Shown: positions 1-7,045, numbered from the stretch's first letter. The stretch is 9,958 nucleotides of DNA from Pseudomonadota bacterium (GCA_023412745.1 JAEZBZ010000167.1:1-9958); one strand, 5' to 3'. Notes: generated by a model from the sequence alone, not told the origin. Translations and numbers: made by a program.

Positions 1-405
1 ACCCTTGCCGCCGCTTTTCGTCGACATGCGCTTGACCGCCTCGCGGGCGCACAGGAACTGGCTAGTGATGTTGATGCGCCAGAGGTCGTCGAGTTCCTGA
101 GCCGCGTATTCGGTGATCGGCCGCACCTTGAGCACGATGCCTGCATTATTGAAAAGCGCCGTCACGGGGCCAAGTTCCTTGTCCACCGTCTCGAACAGCC
201 GCACCACGTCCGCTTCGACGCTGGCATCCGCCTGCACGGCAATCGCCCGCCCGCCGGCGCTCTCGATTTCCTGGACCACTTTTTGCGCGCGATCCGGGCT
301 CTGATTATAGTTCACGGCAACCCTGTAGCCGTGTTTCGCGCCCAGGATCGCAGTTGCCGCACCAATTCCGCGGCTGCCGCCTGTGACAATGAGTACGCCA
401 GTCAT
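1..405 (-). CDS. SDR-family NAD(P)-dependent oxidoreductase, N-terminal part (runs off left edge)
   Basis: The minus strand reads open from an ATG at 405-403 to the window edge, giving 135 residues with no stop. Residues 8-15 are TGGSRGIG, the glycine-rich dinucleotide-binding turn of classical short-chain dehydrogenases. Residues 86-89 are NNAG, and the Asn of INITSQF near residue 112 fits the Asn of the SDR catalytic tetrad. The catalytic Ser and YxxxK lie beyond the edge, so the substrate cannot be read; relatives include 3-oxoacyl-ACP-reductase-like and glucose-dehydrogenase-like enzymes. A purine-rich GGAGAGGG about 9 bases upstream supports the start. The enzyme should be cytosolic. It is transcribed away from the glucan gene at 659, with about 250 bases between the two starts. 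Confidence 0.9.
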   Translation of the reverse strand, partial: MTGVLIVTGGSRGIGAATAILGAKHGYRVAVNYNQSPDRAQKVVQEIESAGGRAIAVQADASVEADVVRLFETVDKELGPVTALFNNAGIVLKVRPITEYAAQELDDLWRINITSQFLCAREAVKRMSTKSGGKG

Positions 406-515
406 CGTTAATCCCTCTCCCGGCCGGCTGGTCCTGGTTAGTATTTGCCAAGCCGAACGATTTTGTTGCTGATCCGGACGCCAGAATAGACCAAATCCGC
501 CTCTAGGCAGAAGGT

Positions 516-532
516 CGAATGTGGGGCATTCG
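516..532. repeat. Small perfect hairpin between divergent genes
   Basis: CGAATG and CATTCG form a 6-bp perfect stem around a 5-base loop (tgggg). It lies in the roughly 250-base gap between the SDR gene and the glucan gene. It could be an operator or a leader structure, or chance. I see no convincing sigma70 promoter in the rest of this gap. Confidence 0.25.
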
Positions 533-658
533 CACGGCCCTGCGGGATGCTGTCGCGTTGCCACAAGAATGCCGCCGGATCAGCGTTGGACTTCCGCTTC
601 ACGTCAGGGACAACGGAACTCAAGCATGGCGATGGGCAAGGTAGATAGGGCTGTACGG

Positions 659-2260
659 ATGAACAGGCGAGAGGTGGTCGTCGGCGCGGGTGGCGCCGTG
701 GCGGCGGCTCTGCTTGCGGGCGTGATTGGCGCTCCCGCGCGCGCCGCATCGGCGCTATCCTACGGCCCGGCACAGCCATTCTCGTTCGATGCGCTGAAGC
801 AGAAGGCGCGTGAACTGGCAGCCAAGCCATACGCGCCGCCGCCACGCCCGATGCCCGAGATTGTACAGCAGATCGACTACGCCGCCCACGGCATGCTGCG
901 CTACAAGCCGGACTACGCGCTGTTCGCGGACGGTCCCGGCCAGTTCCCGGTCACGTTTTTCCATCTTGGCCAGTATTTCCAGAAAAGCATCCGCATGCAT
1001 GTCGTGGCCGACGGCCAGGCGCGCGAGATCGTCTACAAGCCCGACTACTTCGAGATGCCGGCCGACTCGGTCGCCCGCAAGCTGCCGGAAACCGCTGGCT
1101 TCGCTGGCTTCCGCTTCCAGGAGAGCCGCAACGGTCACCCCGACCGGCTCGGCAAGGATAAGCTCGACTGGAAGAAGAACGACTGGGTGGCGTTCCTCGG
1201 CGCGTCCTACTTCCGCGCCATCGGCGGCGACTACCAGTACGGCATCTCGGCGCGTGGCGTGGCGATCGATCCGGCCGTCGCCGGTGTCATCGAGGATTTC
1301 CCCGACTTCACCCATTTCTACATCGAGACTCCGACGGAGGGCTCCAGCGAGGTCGTCGTCAGCGCGCTGCTCGACGGCGAAAGCGTCACCGGCGCCTTCC
1401 GTTTCGTCATGCGCCGCGAGCGCGCCGTCACCATGGATATCCAGTCCGAACTGCATCTGCGCCGCGACGTCACCCGCCTGTGCATCGCGCCGCTGACCTC
1501 AATGTATTGGTACTCGGAGAAGTTCAAGCATTCGGGTGTCGACTGGCGCCCCGAGGTGCACGATTCCGACGGACTTTCGATGTGGACGGGGGGTGGCGAG
1601 CGCATCTGGCGTCCGCTCAACAATCCGCCGCAGACCGTGACGTCGGCGTTCAGCGACGATAATCCGCGCGGTTTCGGCCTGATGCAGCGCGATCGCAATT
1701 TTGATCACTACCAGGATGGCGTCGCCTACGAGCGCCGGCCGAGCCTGTGGGTGGAGCCCGGCGGTGGCTGGGGCAGGGGCAGCGTCCAGCTCATCGAGAT
1801 CCCGACCGACGACGAGATCCACGACAACATCGTCGCCGCCTGGGTGCCGGCCGACCCGGCCAAGGCCGGACAGTCCTATGCTTTCAACTATCGTCTGTTC
1901 TGGCAGGCTGACGAACCCAATCCGCCGAAGCTGGCGCGCGCAACGGCGTTGCGTATCGGCCGTGGCGGCGAGCCGGGCAAGCCGCGCCCCAACGGCGTGC
2001 GCAAGTTCATCGTGGAATTCGGCGGCGGCGATCTCGACAAGCTGCCCACCGGGACGTTGCCGGAAGCGGTGCTGACGGTATCCCGCGGCGAGACTTCGCA
2101 GATCTTCACGGAAGCCATCCCCAATGACGTTCCAGGCCACTGGCGCGCGCAGTTCGATCTGACCGTGCCGGACAGGGGCCCCGTAGAAGTTCGTCTCTAT
2201 CTGCGGCTTGGAGAAAAGGCTCTGTCGGAAACCCTGCTGTACCAGTACCATCCGTTCTAG
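659..2260 (+). CDS. Periplasmic glucan biosynthesis protein, MdoG/OpgD family (GH186-like)
   Basis: This 533-residue protein belongs to the OpgG/OpgD family, periplasmic proteins that shape osmoregulated periplasmic glucans; E. coli OpgD (551 aa) and OpgG have been reported as beta-1,2-glucanases of family GH186. The ATG at 659 is preferred over upstream in-frame starts at 521, 626 and 632: it puts NRR at residues 2-4 followed by a hydrophobic stretch and an ARA|A cleavage site near residue 29, a Tat-like export signal as in OpgD, and AGGG lies 8 bases upstream. Family blocks seen in order are GFAGFR, FLGASYFRA, YGLSARG-like YGISARG, FPDFT, HDSDGLSMW, RPLNNP, GFGLMQRDR, RPSLWVEP, and a C-terminal Ig-like part ending LLYQYHPF. 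By comparison with E. coli OpgD as I remember it, D302, E386 and D389 align with the acidic residues D300, E385 and D388. No opgH or ndv-type synthase is adjacent. OpgD versus OpgG cannot be settled here. Confidence 0.93.
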   Translation: MNRREVVVGAGGAVAAALLAGVIGAPARAASALSYGPAQPFSFDALKQKARELAAKPYAPPPRPMPEIVQQIDYAAHGMLRYKPDYALFADGPGQFPVTFFHLGQYFQKSIRMHVVADGQAREIVYKPDYFEMPADSVARKLPETAGFAGFRFQESRNGHPDRLGKDKLDWKKNDWVAFLGASYFRAIGGDYQYGISARGVAIDPAVAGVIEDFPDFTHFYIETPTEGSSEVVVSALLDGESVTGAFRFVMRRERAVTMDIQSELHLRRDVTRLCIAPLTSMYWYSEKFKHSGVDWRPEVHDSDGLSMWTGGGERIWRPLNNPPQTVTSAFSDDNPRGFGLMQRDRNFDHYQDGVAYERRPSLWVEPGGGWGRGSVQLIEIPTDDEIHDNIVAAWVPADPAKAGQSYAFNYRLFWQADEPNPPKLARATALRIGRGGEPGKPRPNGVRKFIVEFGGGDLDKLPTGTLPEAVLTVSRGETSQIFTEAIPNDVPGHWRAQFDLTVPDRGPVEVRLYLRLGEKALSETLLYQYHPF

Positions 2261-2287
2261 GACGGCCCGGCTTGGCACGTGCTGTCT

Positions 2288-2324
2288 CGCTCTCTCCATC
2301 AATGAGAGGGGGGAGCGGCGTTTT
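2288..2324 (+). terminator. Possible weak terminator after the glucan gene
   Basis: CTCTC (2292-2296) pairs with GAGAG (2304-2308), and an outer CGCT/AGCG pair sits beyond a G-rich bulge. TTTT follows at 2321-2324, after a short GCG. It lies 28 bases past the stop codon. The stem is imperfect and the T-run short, so this is only a candidate. Confidence 0.3.
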
Positions 2325-2433
2325 CCTCAGGATTGCTGGCGCCGCGTGCCGACGGGTCCCCTATCTGAAGCGATGAAGGGAACCGTCGTGGCGATCGTAT
2401 GTTGCCCAGGAGGAGTGGTGCCGGGCTTGTCAT

Positions 2434-2462
2434 TTGGCAATCCGCGCCGATCCACCTAACCT
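2434..2462 (+). promoter_or_regulatory. Candidate sigma70-type promoter for the pirin gene
   Basis: TTGGCA (2434-2439) is separated by 17 bases from TAACCT (2457-2462). The -35 matches TTGACA at five of six positions; the -10 keeps only the T, A and final T of TATAAT. Transcription would begin about 28 bases before the pirin ATG, a sensible leader length. The match is by eye only. Confidence 0.35.
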
Positions 2463-2496
2463 GCGGCGCAGCAACATCAATCGAGGCGAGGCGATC

Positions 2497-3417
2497 ATGA
2501 GCTGGATGCCCGACCAGGACCCGATCCAAGGCGACAAGCGTTCCTGCGACGCCATCGAGCATGTCATCGTGCCGCGTGCGCGTGATCTCGGTGGGTTCGA
2601 GGTCCGCCGCGCGCTGCCCTCGGCAAAGAAGCAGATGATCGGCCCGTTCATTTTCTTCGACCAGATGGGCCCGGCTGAATTCCTGCTCACCAACGGCATC
2701 GACGTGCGGCCGCATCCGCATATCGGGCTCGCCACCGTCACCTACCTGTTCGAGGGCGAGGTCTATCATCGTGACAGCCTCGGCACGCAGATGGCGATCC
2801 GCCCAGGCGCGTTGAACCTGATGAGCGCTGGGCGAGGCATCGTGCATTCCGAACGAGAGACCGCCGAGGCCAAGCAGAAACCGCGCCGCTTGTTCGGTAT
2901 CCAGGCATGGGCGGCGCTGCCCGCTTCGCACGAGGAAACCGGGCCGACCTTCGAACACCACGCGGCCGAGGATCTGCCGCGCATCGAAGGTGAGGGCAAG
3001 CGCGTCCGCGTCATCATGGGGCAGGCCTACGGTCAGCGTTCGCCGGTGCAATTCCCGCATGAGAGCTTCTACGCCGAAGCCGTGCTGGCACCGGGCGCGA
3101 TCCTGCCGCTCGATCCCGATTATGACGAGCGCGCGGTCTACATCGCTAGCGGCGAGATCGACGTTGCCGGTGAGAAGTTTGAGGCCGGACGGTTGCTGGT
3201 GTTCAAGCCGGGCGACCGTATTTCGATCATGGCGCTGTCGAACGCGCGCCTGATGCTGCTCGGCGGCGAGCCGATGGACGGCCCGCGTCACATCTGGTGG
3301 AACTTCGTGTCGTCCAGCAAGGACCGCATCGAAGCGGCGAAAGAAGACTGGAAGCAAAAGCGCTTCGCGCTGGTACCGGGCGATGAAAAGGAATTCATTC
3401 CGCTGCCGGAGCGGTGA
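2497..3417 (+). CDS. Pirin family protein (bicupin, Fe-binding)
   Basis: This 306-residue protein has the two-cupin layout of pirins. The N-terminal cupin holds all four metal ligands known from human pirin and E. coli YhhW: H73 and H75 in RPHPHIG, then H117 and E119 in GIVHSE. This suggests a metal-loaded protein. Several pirins oxidise quercetin in vitro, but the natural substrate of bacterial pirins is mostly unknown, so no reaction is assigned. The C-terminal pirin_C part follows from about residue 190 (ERAVYIASGEI, GEPMDGPRHIWWNFVSS). The ATG at 2497 is chosen because GAGGCGAGG precedes it; an upstream in-frame TTG at 2434 lies in the probable -35 box. It looks like a single-gene unit, cytosolic. 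Its stop is only 3 bases from the end of the convergent gene at 3421. Confidence 0.93.
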   Translation: MSWMPDQDPIQGDKRSCDAIEHVIVPRARDLGGFEVRRALPSAKKQMIGPFIFFDQMGPAEFLLTNGIDVRPHPHIGLATVTYLFEGEVYHRDSLGTQMAIRPGALNLMSAGRGIVHSERETAEAKQKPRRLFGIQAWAALPASHEETGPTFEHHAAEDLPRIEGEGKRVRVIMGQAYGQRSPVQFPHESFYAEAVLAPGAILPLDPDYDERAVYIASGEIDVAGEKFEAGRLLVFKPGDRISIMALSNARLMLLGGEPMDGPRHIWWNFVSSSKDRIEAAKEDWKQKRFALVPGDEKEFIPLPER

Positions 3418-3420
3418 TGC

Positions 3421-3915
3421 TTATGCGTCCAGAATGAGTAGTAGACAAATGGTGATGTAAAGACAGAACCATAGGATGGAGGCATTTATCAGACGGCCTG
3501 CCAGTCTGATTCGTGTGCCGAGCTTCATGTCGCTCCAACGATAAATCAATTTCACAGCATTGAGGCTTGTTTTATTGTTAAGCGTTCCTCTTATGCGGCC
3601 GTTCTGGGTGGAAAGAGTGTTCATGAAGAGTGTGGTGCCACCCGCAAGCAATGCAATACCTAATAGCGCTCCGACCATGCCGAATTTCATTGCGGGCTTG
3701 TAAGGTCCGGAATTCGCTAAGAATAATGCATTAAGGCACGCTATTGCAGTTGCTCCATGCAGAAGCAGTACGTGCTTCATGCCGTCTTGCAAAAGCTGCC
3801 TAACAAGTGTGTCGTTCCGATCGGCAAGGTCTATTGCTGATGCGTACCATCGAGCGGCAACTGCGTTATAGCTTTTAAGTTTGTCTATTTGGGTATCGTG
3901 ATGATATTTCGCCAA
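3421..3915 (-). CDS. Unknown membrane protein, AT-rich; true start unresolved (frame open to ~4122)
   Basis: I do not recognise this family. From the TTG at 3915 the frame gives 164 residues: a charged N-terminal region, then hydrophobic segments at about residues 47-67, 77-99 and 143-162, with a polar loop at 100-140. This suggests an inner-membrane protein with a cytosolic or periplasmic head. The TTG has no good ribosome binding site. The same frame stays open upstream to a TGA at 4125-4123 and reads as plausible hydrophilic protein (for example RSRWEDAWRKIRRGED, then IECDANNRAG), but that stretch has no ATG, GTG or other TTG in frame. The gene may therefore be longer, start at a rare codon, or carry a frameshift. 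Base composition is far lower in GC than its neighbours, suggesting transfer. It follows sseA on the same strand and meets the pirin gene tail to tail. Confidence 0.6.
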   Translation of the reverse strand: MAKYHHDTQIDKLKSYNAVAARWYASAIDLADRNDTLVRQLLQDGMKHVLLLHGATAIACLNALFLANSGPYKPAMKFGMVGALLGIALLAGGTTLFMNTLSTQNGRIRGTLNNKTSLNAVKLIYRWSDMKLGTRIRLAGRLINASILWFCLYITICLLLILDA

Positions 3916-4154
3916 ATAGATATCTTTGTCCCAGTTATATCTGCGGTCGAGTAATCCAGCGCGATTGTTTGCGTCGCATTCAATTATCGATTGGTCAATT
4001 TTTGAAATTTCGAATTCAGCATCTTCTCCCCTTCGGATTTTTCGCCATGCGTCTTCCCAACGAGATCTGACAGCCTGAAACAGGCTTATGCTTGGTGGCG
4101 ATCGGGAAGTTCTGACATAAAATCAATCCGAGAAGATTGTTTTTTTTAAGAGAG

Positions 4155-5009
4155 TTAGGTCTCTCCAGTCGCCACCTCCGTCTCAATCCCCTCCTGGCCC
4201 CATTCCGACCACGAGCCGTCATAGACCGGGGCGTCTGGCTGGCCGATGATGGCCAGGGCTAGGCTGACGATCGAGGCCGTGACGCCCGATCCGCACGTGG
4301 TGACGACCGGTTTGCTGGGATCGACGCCGGCTTTCGCGAACACTTCGCGCAGCGCGTCGGGTGATTTGAAGGTGCCGTCGGGATTGATGAGCTGGGCGTA
4401 GTGCACGTTGCGGGCACCCGGCATATGTCCGCTGCGCAGGCCCTGCCGCGGCTCCGGCTCGGCACCGGAAAACCGCCCTGGACCCCGCGCGTCTGCGATC
4501 TGCGTCGTGCCGTCGGCCACTAGCCGCTTCATGTCCGCGAGATCACGCACCATGCCGGCATTGAACCGCGGCGTGAAATGGCGCTCGGAACGGGCCGGTG
4601 TCGGGTCTGATGTGACCGGACGGCCTTCCGCCTTCCATTTCGGCAGGCCACCGTTCAGCACCACGACATCCTCATGTCCCATGATGCGCAGCGTCCACCA
4701 CACGCGGGCGGCCGAGAACATGCCCGCCGCGTCATACACGACGACGCGCGCGCCATCTCCGACACCCATCTTCTTCATGCGGTTGGCGAACACCACCGTG
4801 GACGGCAGCATGTGCGGAAGGTTGGTGTTCTTTTCCGACAGATCGTCGACGTCGAAGAACAGCGCGCCGGGAATGTGCTCCGCGGCGTACTCCGCGCGCG
4901 GATCGCGCTTGGCTGTCGGCAGATGCCACGAGCCGTCGAGGATGACCAGGTCCGGCGCATTGAGCCGCGATGCGAGCCAATCGGTTTCAACCAGATGTGG
5001 GCTGGCCAT
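4155..5009 (-). CDS. sseA: 3-mercaptopyruvate sulfurtransferase (two-domain rhodanese)
   Basis: This 284-residue protein has two rhodanese domains: an inactive N-terminal one (about 8-130, with HIPGALFFDVD and GLPKW) and a catalytic C-terminal one (about 150-275). The active-site loop is C239-GSGVTA. A CGSGVTA-type loop is typical of mercaptopyruvate sulfurtransferases, whereas thiosulfate-preferring rhodaneses usually have CRKGVTA. The enzyme moves sulfur from 3-mercaptopyruvate to an acceptor through a cysteine persulfide, linking cysteine breakdown to persulfide supply; it should be cytosolic. The ATG at 5009 follows GGAGGAG about 11 bases upstream. It is 29 bases downstream of alaX and is probably the third gene of the cysK-alaX-sseA operon. 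Length is normal and the catalytic cysteine is intact. Confidence 0.94.
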   Translation of the reverse strand: MASPHLVETDWLASRLNAPDLVILDGSWHLPTAKRDPRAEYAAEHIPGALFFDVDDLSEKNTNLPHMLPSTVVFANRMKKMGVGDGARVVVYDAAGMFSAARVWWTLRIMGHEDVVVLNGGLPKWKAEGRPVTSDPTPARSERHFTPRFNAGMVRDLADMKRLVADGTTQIADARGPGRFSGAEPEPRQGLRSGHMPGARNVHYAQLINPDGTFKSPDALREVFAKAGVDPSKPVVTTCGSGVTASIVSLALAIIGQPDAPVYDGSWSEWGQEGIETEVATGET

Positions 5010-5038
5010 GACGTGCGTCTCCTCCTGCTGCTGGCTTA

Positions 5039-5767
5039 TTAAACCAACGCCACGCGAATGCGTCGGTTGAGCTTGCCCTTCTTTTCGATGCGCGTCACCG
5101 CGACCTGCCCGATCTCGCCCGTGGAGCGCACATGCGTGCCGCCGCAGGGCTGCAGATCGACGCTGCCGTTTTCGCCGATTGCGACGAGGCGCACGCGACC
5201 GGACCCGCGCGGCGGCTGCACGCTCATGGTGCGCACCAGATGCGGGCTGGCGTCGAGTTCCTCGTCGGTGATCCAGCGCTCCGTCACCGGATGGTTGGCG
5301 GCGATGATTGCATTCAGCGCTTCGGTGAGCTGATCCTTATCGACGGCGCTGGCATCCGTGATGTCGAAGTCGAGCCGGCCTTCGTCCGCCCCGATCTGGC
5401 CGCCGGTGACCGGGAATTTCACCAGTGAGCACAGTAAATGCAGCGCGGTGTGCACGCGCATGTACCTGTGGCGCGTGTCCCAATCGAGCATCGCGGTGAT
5501 GGTGCTGCCGACCGGCGGCGGTGTGCTGCCTTCAGCCGCCACGTGCACGATGGTGGCCTTGTCGGCATCATATACCGTCGTTGCGATCGGGCAGGGGGCG
5601 ATGCCGTCCGCCACGAATTGCCCGCGATCTCCGGGCTGGCCGCCGGCCGAGGCGTAGAAGATGGTCCGGTCCAGGATGAGACCGCCGCGCTCGTTGACTG
5701 CGAGAACGGTGGCGGAGCAATCGCGCAGATAGGCGTCGTGCCGATAGAGCTGTTCAGTGCCTGCCAT
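5039..5767 (-). CDS. alaX: Alanyl-tRNA editing protein, AlaX type
   Basis: This free-standing 242-residue relative of the AlaRS editing domain should hydrolyse Ser-tRNA(Ala) or Gly-tRNA(Ala). The zinc site is complete: HTALH gives H106 and H110, and CGGTH gives C208 and H212. The N-terminal block FYASAGGQPGDRG (38-50) is the usual glycine-rich beta-barrel segment of AlaX and AlaRS editing modules. The length fits AlaX-M proteins, which carry this barrel ahead of the editing core but no aminoacylation domain. The ATG at 5767 lies just after a GAGG motif and 6 bases downstream of the cysK stop, so translational coupling is likely. It acts in the cytosol on mischarged tRNA released by AlaRS. Nothing looks damaged. 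Confidence 0.92.
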   Translation of the reverse strand: MAGTEQLYRHDAYLRDCSATVLAVNERGGLILDRTIFYASAGGQPGDRGQFVADGIAPCPIATTVYDADKATIVHVAAEGSTPPPVGSTITAMLDWDTRHRYMRVHTALHLLCSLVKFPVTGGQIGADEGRLDFDITDASAVDKDQLTEALNAIIAANHPVTERWITDEELDASPHLVRTMSVQPPRGSGRVRLVAIGENGSVDLQPCGGTHVRSTGEIGQVAVTRIEKKGKLNRRIRVALV

Positions 5768-5773
5768 GTCGCC

Positions 5774-6817
5774 TCACGCCGGATCGACGAAGACCTTGGG
5801 AATCTCAGCCGACGGATTGACCAGCCACGGCGGCACCGGAAGGTTCTTGCTGCGCAGGAATTCCGGGTTGAACAGGCGGGACATGTAACGCGTGCCGTAG
5901 TCGCACAGCACGGTCGCGATAGTGTGTCCGGGGCCCAGTTCGCGGGCGAGCCGGATGGCGCCGGCGACGTTGACGCCGGATGAGGCGCCCAGGCACAGGC
6001 CTTCTTCCTGCAGAAGCTGGAACACCTGGGAGACGGCTTCGGCGTCCTCGATGCGGTAGGCGCTGTCGACCGTTATGCCTTCCAGGTTCTTGGTGATGCG
6101 GCCCTGGCCGATGCCCTCGGTGATGGAGCTGCCTTCGGCCTTCAGCTCGCCGGTCGTATAATAGCTGTACAACGCGGCGCCGGGCGGATCAGCCAGGGCG
6201 ATCTTCACGTCGCTGCGCTTCTCTTTCAGTGCCAGCGACATGCCGCCGAGCGTACCGCCGGAGCCGACGGCGCAGCAGAACCCATCGACCTTGCCGTCGG
6301 TCTGCGTCCAGATCTCCTGGGCGGTGGTTTCTATATGTGCCTGCCGGTTGGCGACGTTATCGAACTGGTTGGCCCAGATCGCGCCATTGGGTTCGGTCTT
6401 GGCCAGCGCCTCGGCGAGCCGGGCGGAGTATTTCACGTAATTGTTGGGGTTCTTGTACGGCACAGCGGGCACTTCCACGAGTTCCGCGCCGAGCAGCCGG
6501 AGGGCGTCCTTCTTCTCCTGCGACTGCGTTTCCGGAATGACGATGACCGAGCGATAGCCCATCGAGGCGGCGATCACTGCGATGCCGATGCCCGTATTGC
6601 CGGCCGTGCCTTCGACGATGGTGCCACCGGGGCGCAACTGGCCGCGCGCCACCGCATCCTGGATGATGAACAGCGCGGCGCGGTCCTTGACCGATTGGCC
6701 CGGATTCATGAACTCGGCCTTGCCGAGAATGGTGCACCCCGTCTCTTCGGAGGCGCGTTTCAGCTTGATCAGGGGCGTATTGCCGACTGCTGCGGCGACG
6801 CTCGCGGCGAACTGCAA
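5774..6817 (-). CDS. cysK: Cysteine synthase A (O-acetylserine sulfhydrylase), PLP-dependent
   Basis: This 347-residue fold-type II PLP enzyme makes cysteine from O-acetylserine and sulfide. The PLP lysine is K44 in NPGQSVKDR. The substrate loop TAGNTG is at 71-76, the phosphate-binding GSGGT at 185-189, and SSG at 279-281 supplies the serine to the PLP ring nitrogen. The loop has Ala where E. coli CysK has Ser (TSGNTG). The protein is about 25-30 residues longer than E. coli CysK, mainly through a C-terminal tail after YMSRLFNPEFL. The start is TTG at 6817: it is the only start codon before an in-frame stop at 6845-6847, and GGAGGTG (6822-6828) is correctly spaced. It is the first gene of the cysK-alaX-sseA block. 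Which sulfur donor or serine ester it prefers cannot be read from sequence. Confidence 0.93.
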   Translation of the reverse strand: MQFAASVAAAVGNTPLIKLKRASEETGCTILGKAEFMNPGQSVKDRAALFIIQDAVARGQLRPGGTIVEGTAGNTGIGIAVIAASMGYRSVIVIPETQSQEKKDALRLLGAELVEVPAVPYKNPNNYVKYSARLAEALAKTEPNGAIWANQFDNVANRQAHIETTAQEIWTQTDGKVDGFCCAVGSGGTLGGMSLALKEKRSDVKIALADPPGAALYSYYTTGELKAEGSSITEGIGQGRITKNLEGITVDSAYRIEDAEAVSQVFQLLQEEGLCLGASSGVNVAGAIRLARELGPGHTIATVLCDYGTRYMSRLFNPEFLRSKNLPVPPWLVNPSAEIPKVFVDPA

Positions 6818-6821
6818 AGGG

Positions 6822-6828
6822 CACCTCC
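6822..6828 (-). promoter_or_regulatory. Strong Shine-Dalgarno that fixes the TTG start of cysK
   Basis: On the minus strand this reads GGAGGTG, close to the ideal anti-16S match, a few bases before the TTG at 6817. No ATG or GTG lies in frame between it and the upstream stop. Confidence 0.8.
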
Positions 6829-6836
6829 AGGGTGGT

Positions 6837-6857
6837 TTTGCAACTTAAATGTGCAAA
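6837..6857. promoter_or_regulatory. Inverted repeat upstream of cysK, possible operator
   Basis: TTTGCA (6837-6842) and TGCAAA (6852-6857) are perfect inverted copies separated by 9 AT-rich bases, a spacing typical of dimeric repressor or LysR-type sites. It sits immediately upstream of the cysK Shine-Dalgarno, so it would lie in the leader or overlap the promoter. Which regulator binds, if any, is unknown. Confidence 0.3.
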
Positions 6858-7045
6858 GCATATCGAGGAACTGAATACCTAGCGATCGCGCAACCGCATC
6901 GCAAGCGACGGCTCGGCTGTCCGGCCGCTTCCGCAAGGTCGTTCTGTGCGTGGGACTGCGGAATTTGGCAAACAAATTGCAGCATGGCCTCTCGGGTGAC
7001 TAACGCTGTCTCAAAACGCGCCGTCGAGGCAAAGGGTATTCTTAA

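Noticed and set aside
755..1456. Open frame antisense to the glucan gene (233 codons)
   Set aside because: The sense frame matches the MdoG/OpgD family over its full length; the antisense frame has no motif.
2299..3357. Long open frame antisense to the pirin gene (352 codons)
   Set aside because: It mirrors the pirin coding frame, which has strong family motifs. High GC produces such antisense frames, and the translation shows no recognisable domain.
4138..4164. Hairpin AGAGA/TCTCT beside a run of T near the sseA stop, as a terminator
   Set aside because: The T-run precedes the hairpin on the plus strand and becomes A's after it on the minus strand, so it is in the wrong order for an intrinsic terminator on either strand.
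4016..4222. 68-codon minus-strand frame across the sseA end
   Set aside because: It overlaps the sseA C-terminus out of frame. Only its ATG at 4048 is of interest, as a possible start for the downstream membrane protein after a frameshift.
4408..5070. Open frame antisense to sseA (220 codons)
   Set aside because: It lies wholly over a well-supported gene, is Arg/Ser/Pro rich and has no domain signal.
6335..6874. Open frame antisense to cysK (179 codons)
   Set aside because: Shadow of the cysK frame. It also covers the cysK ribosome binding site and shows no family pattern.
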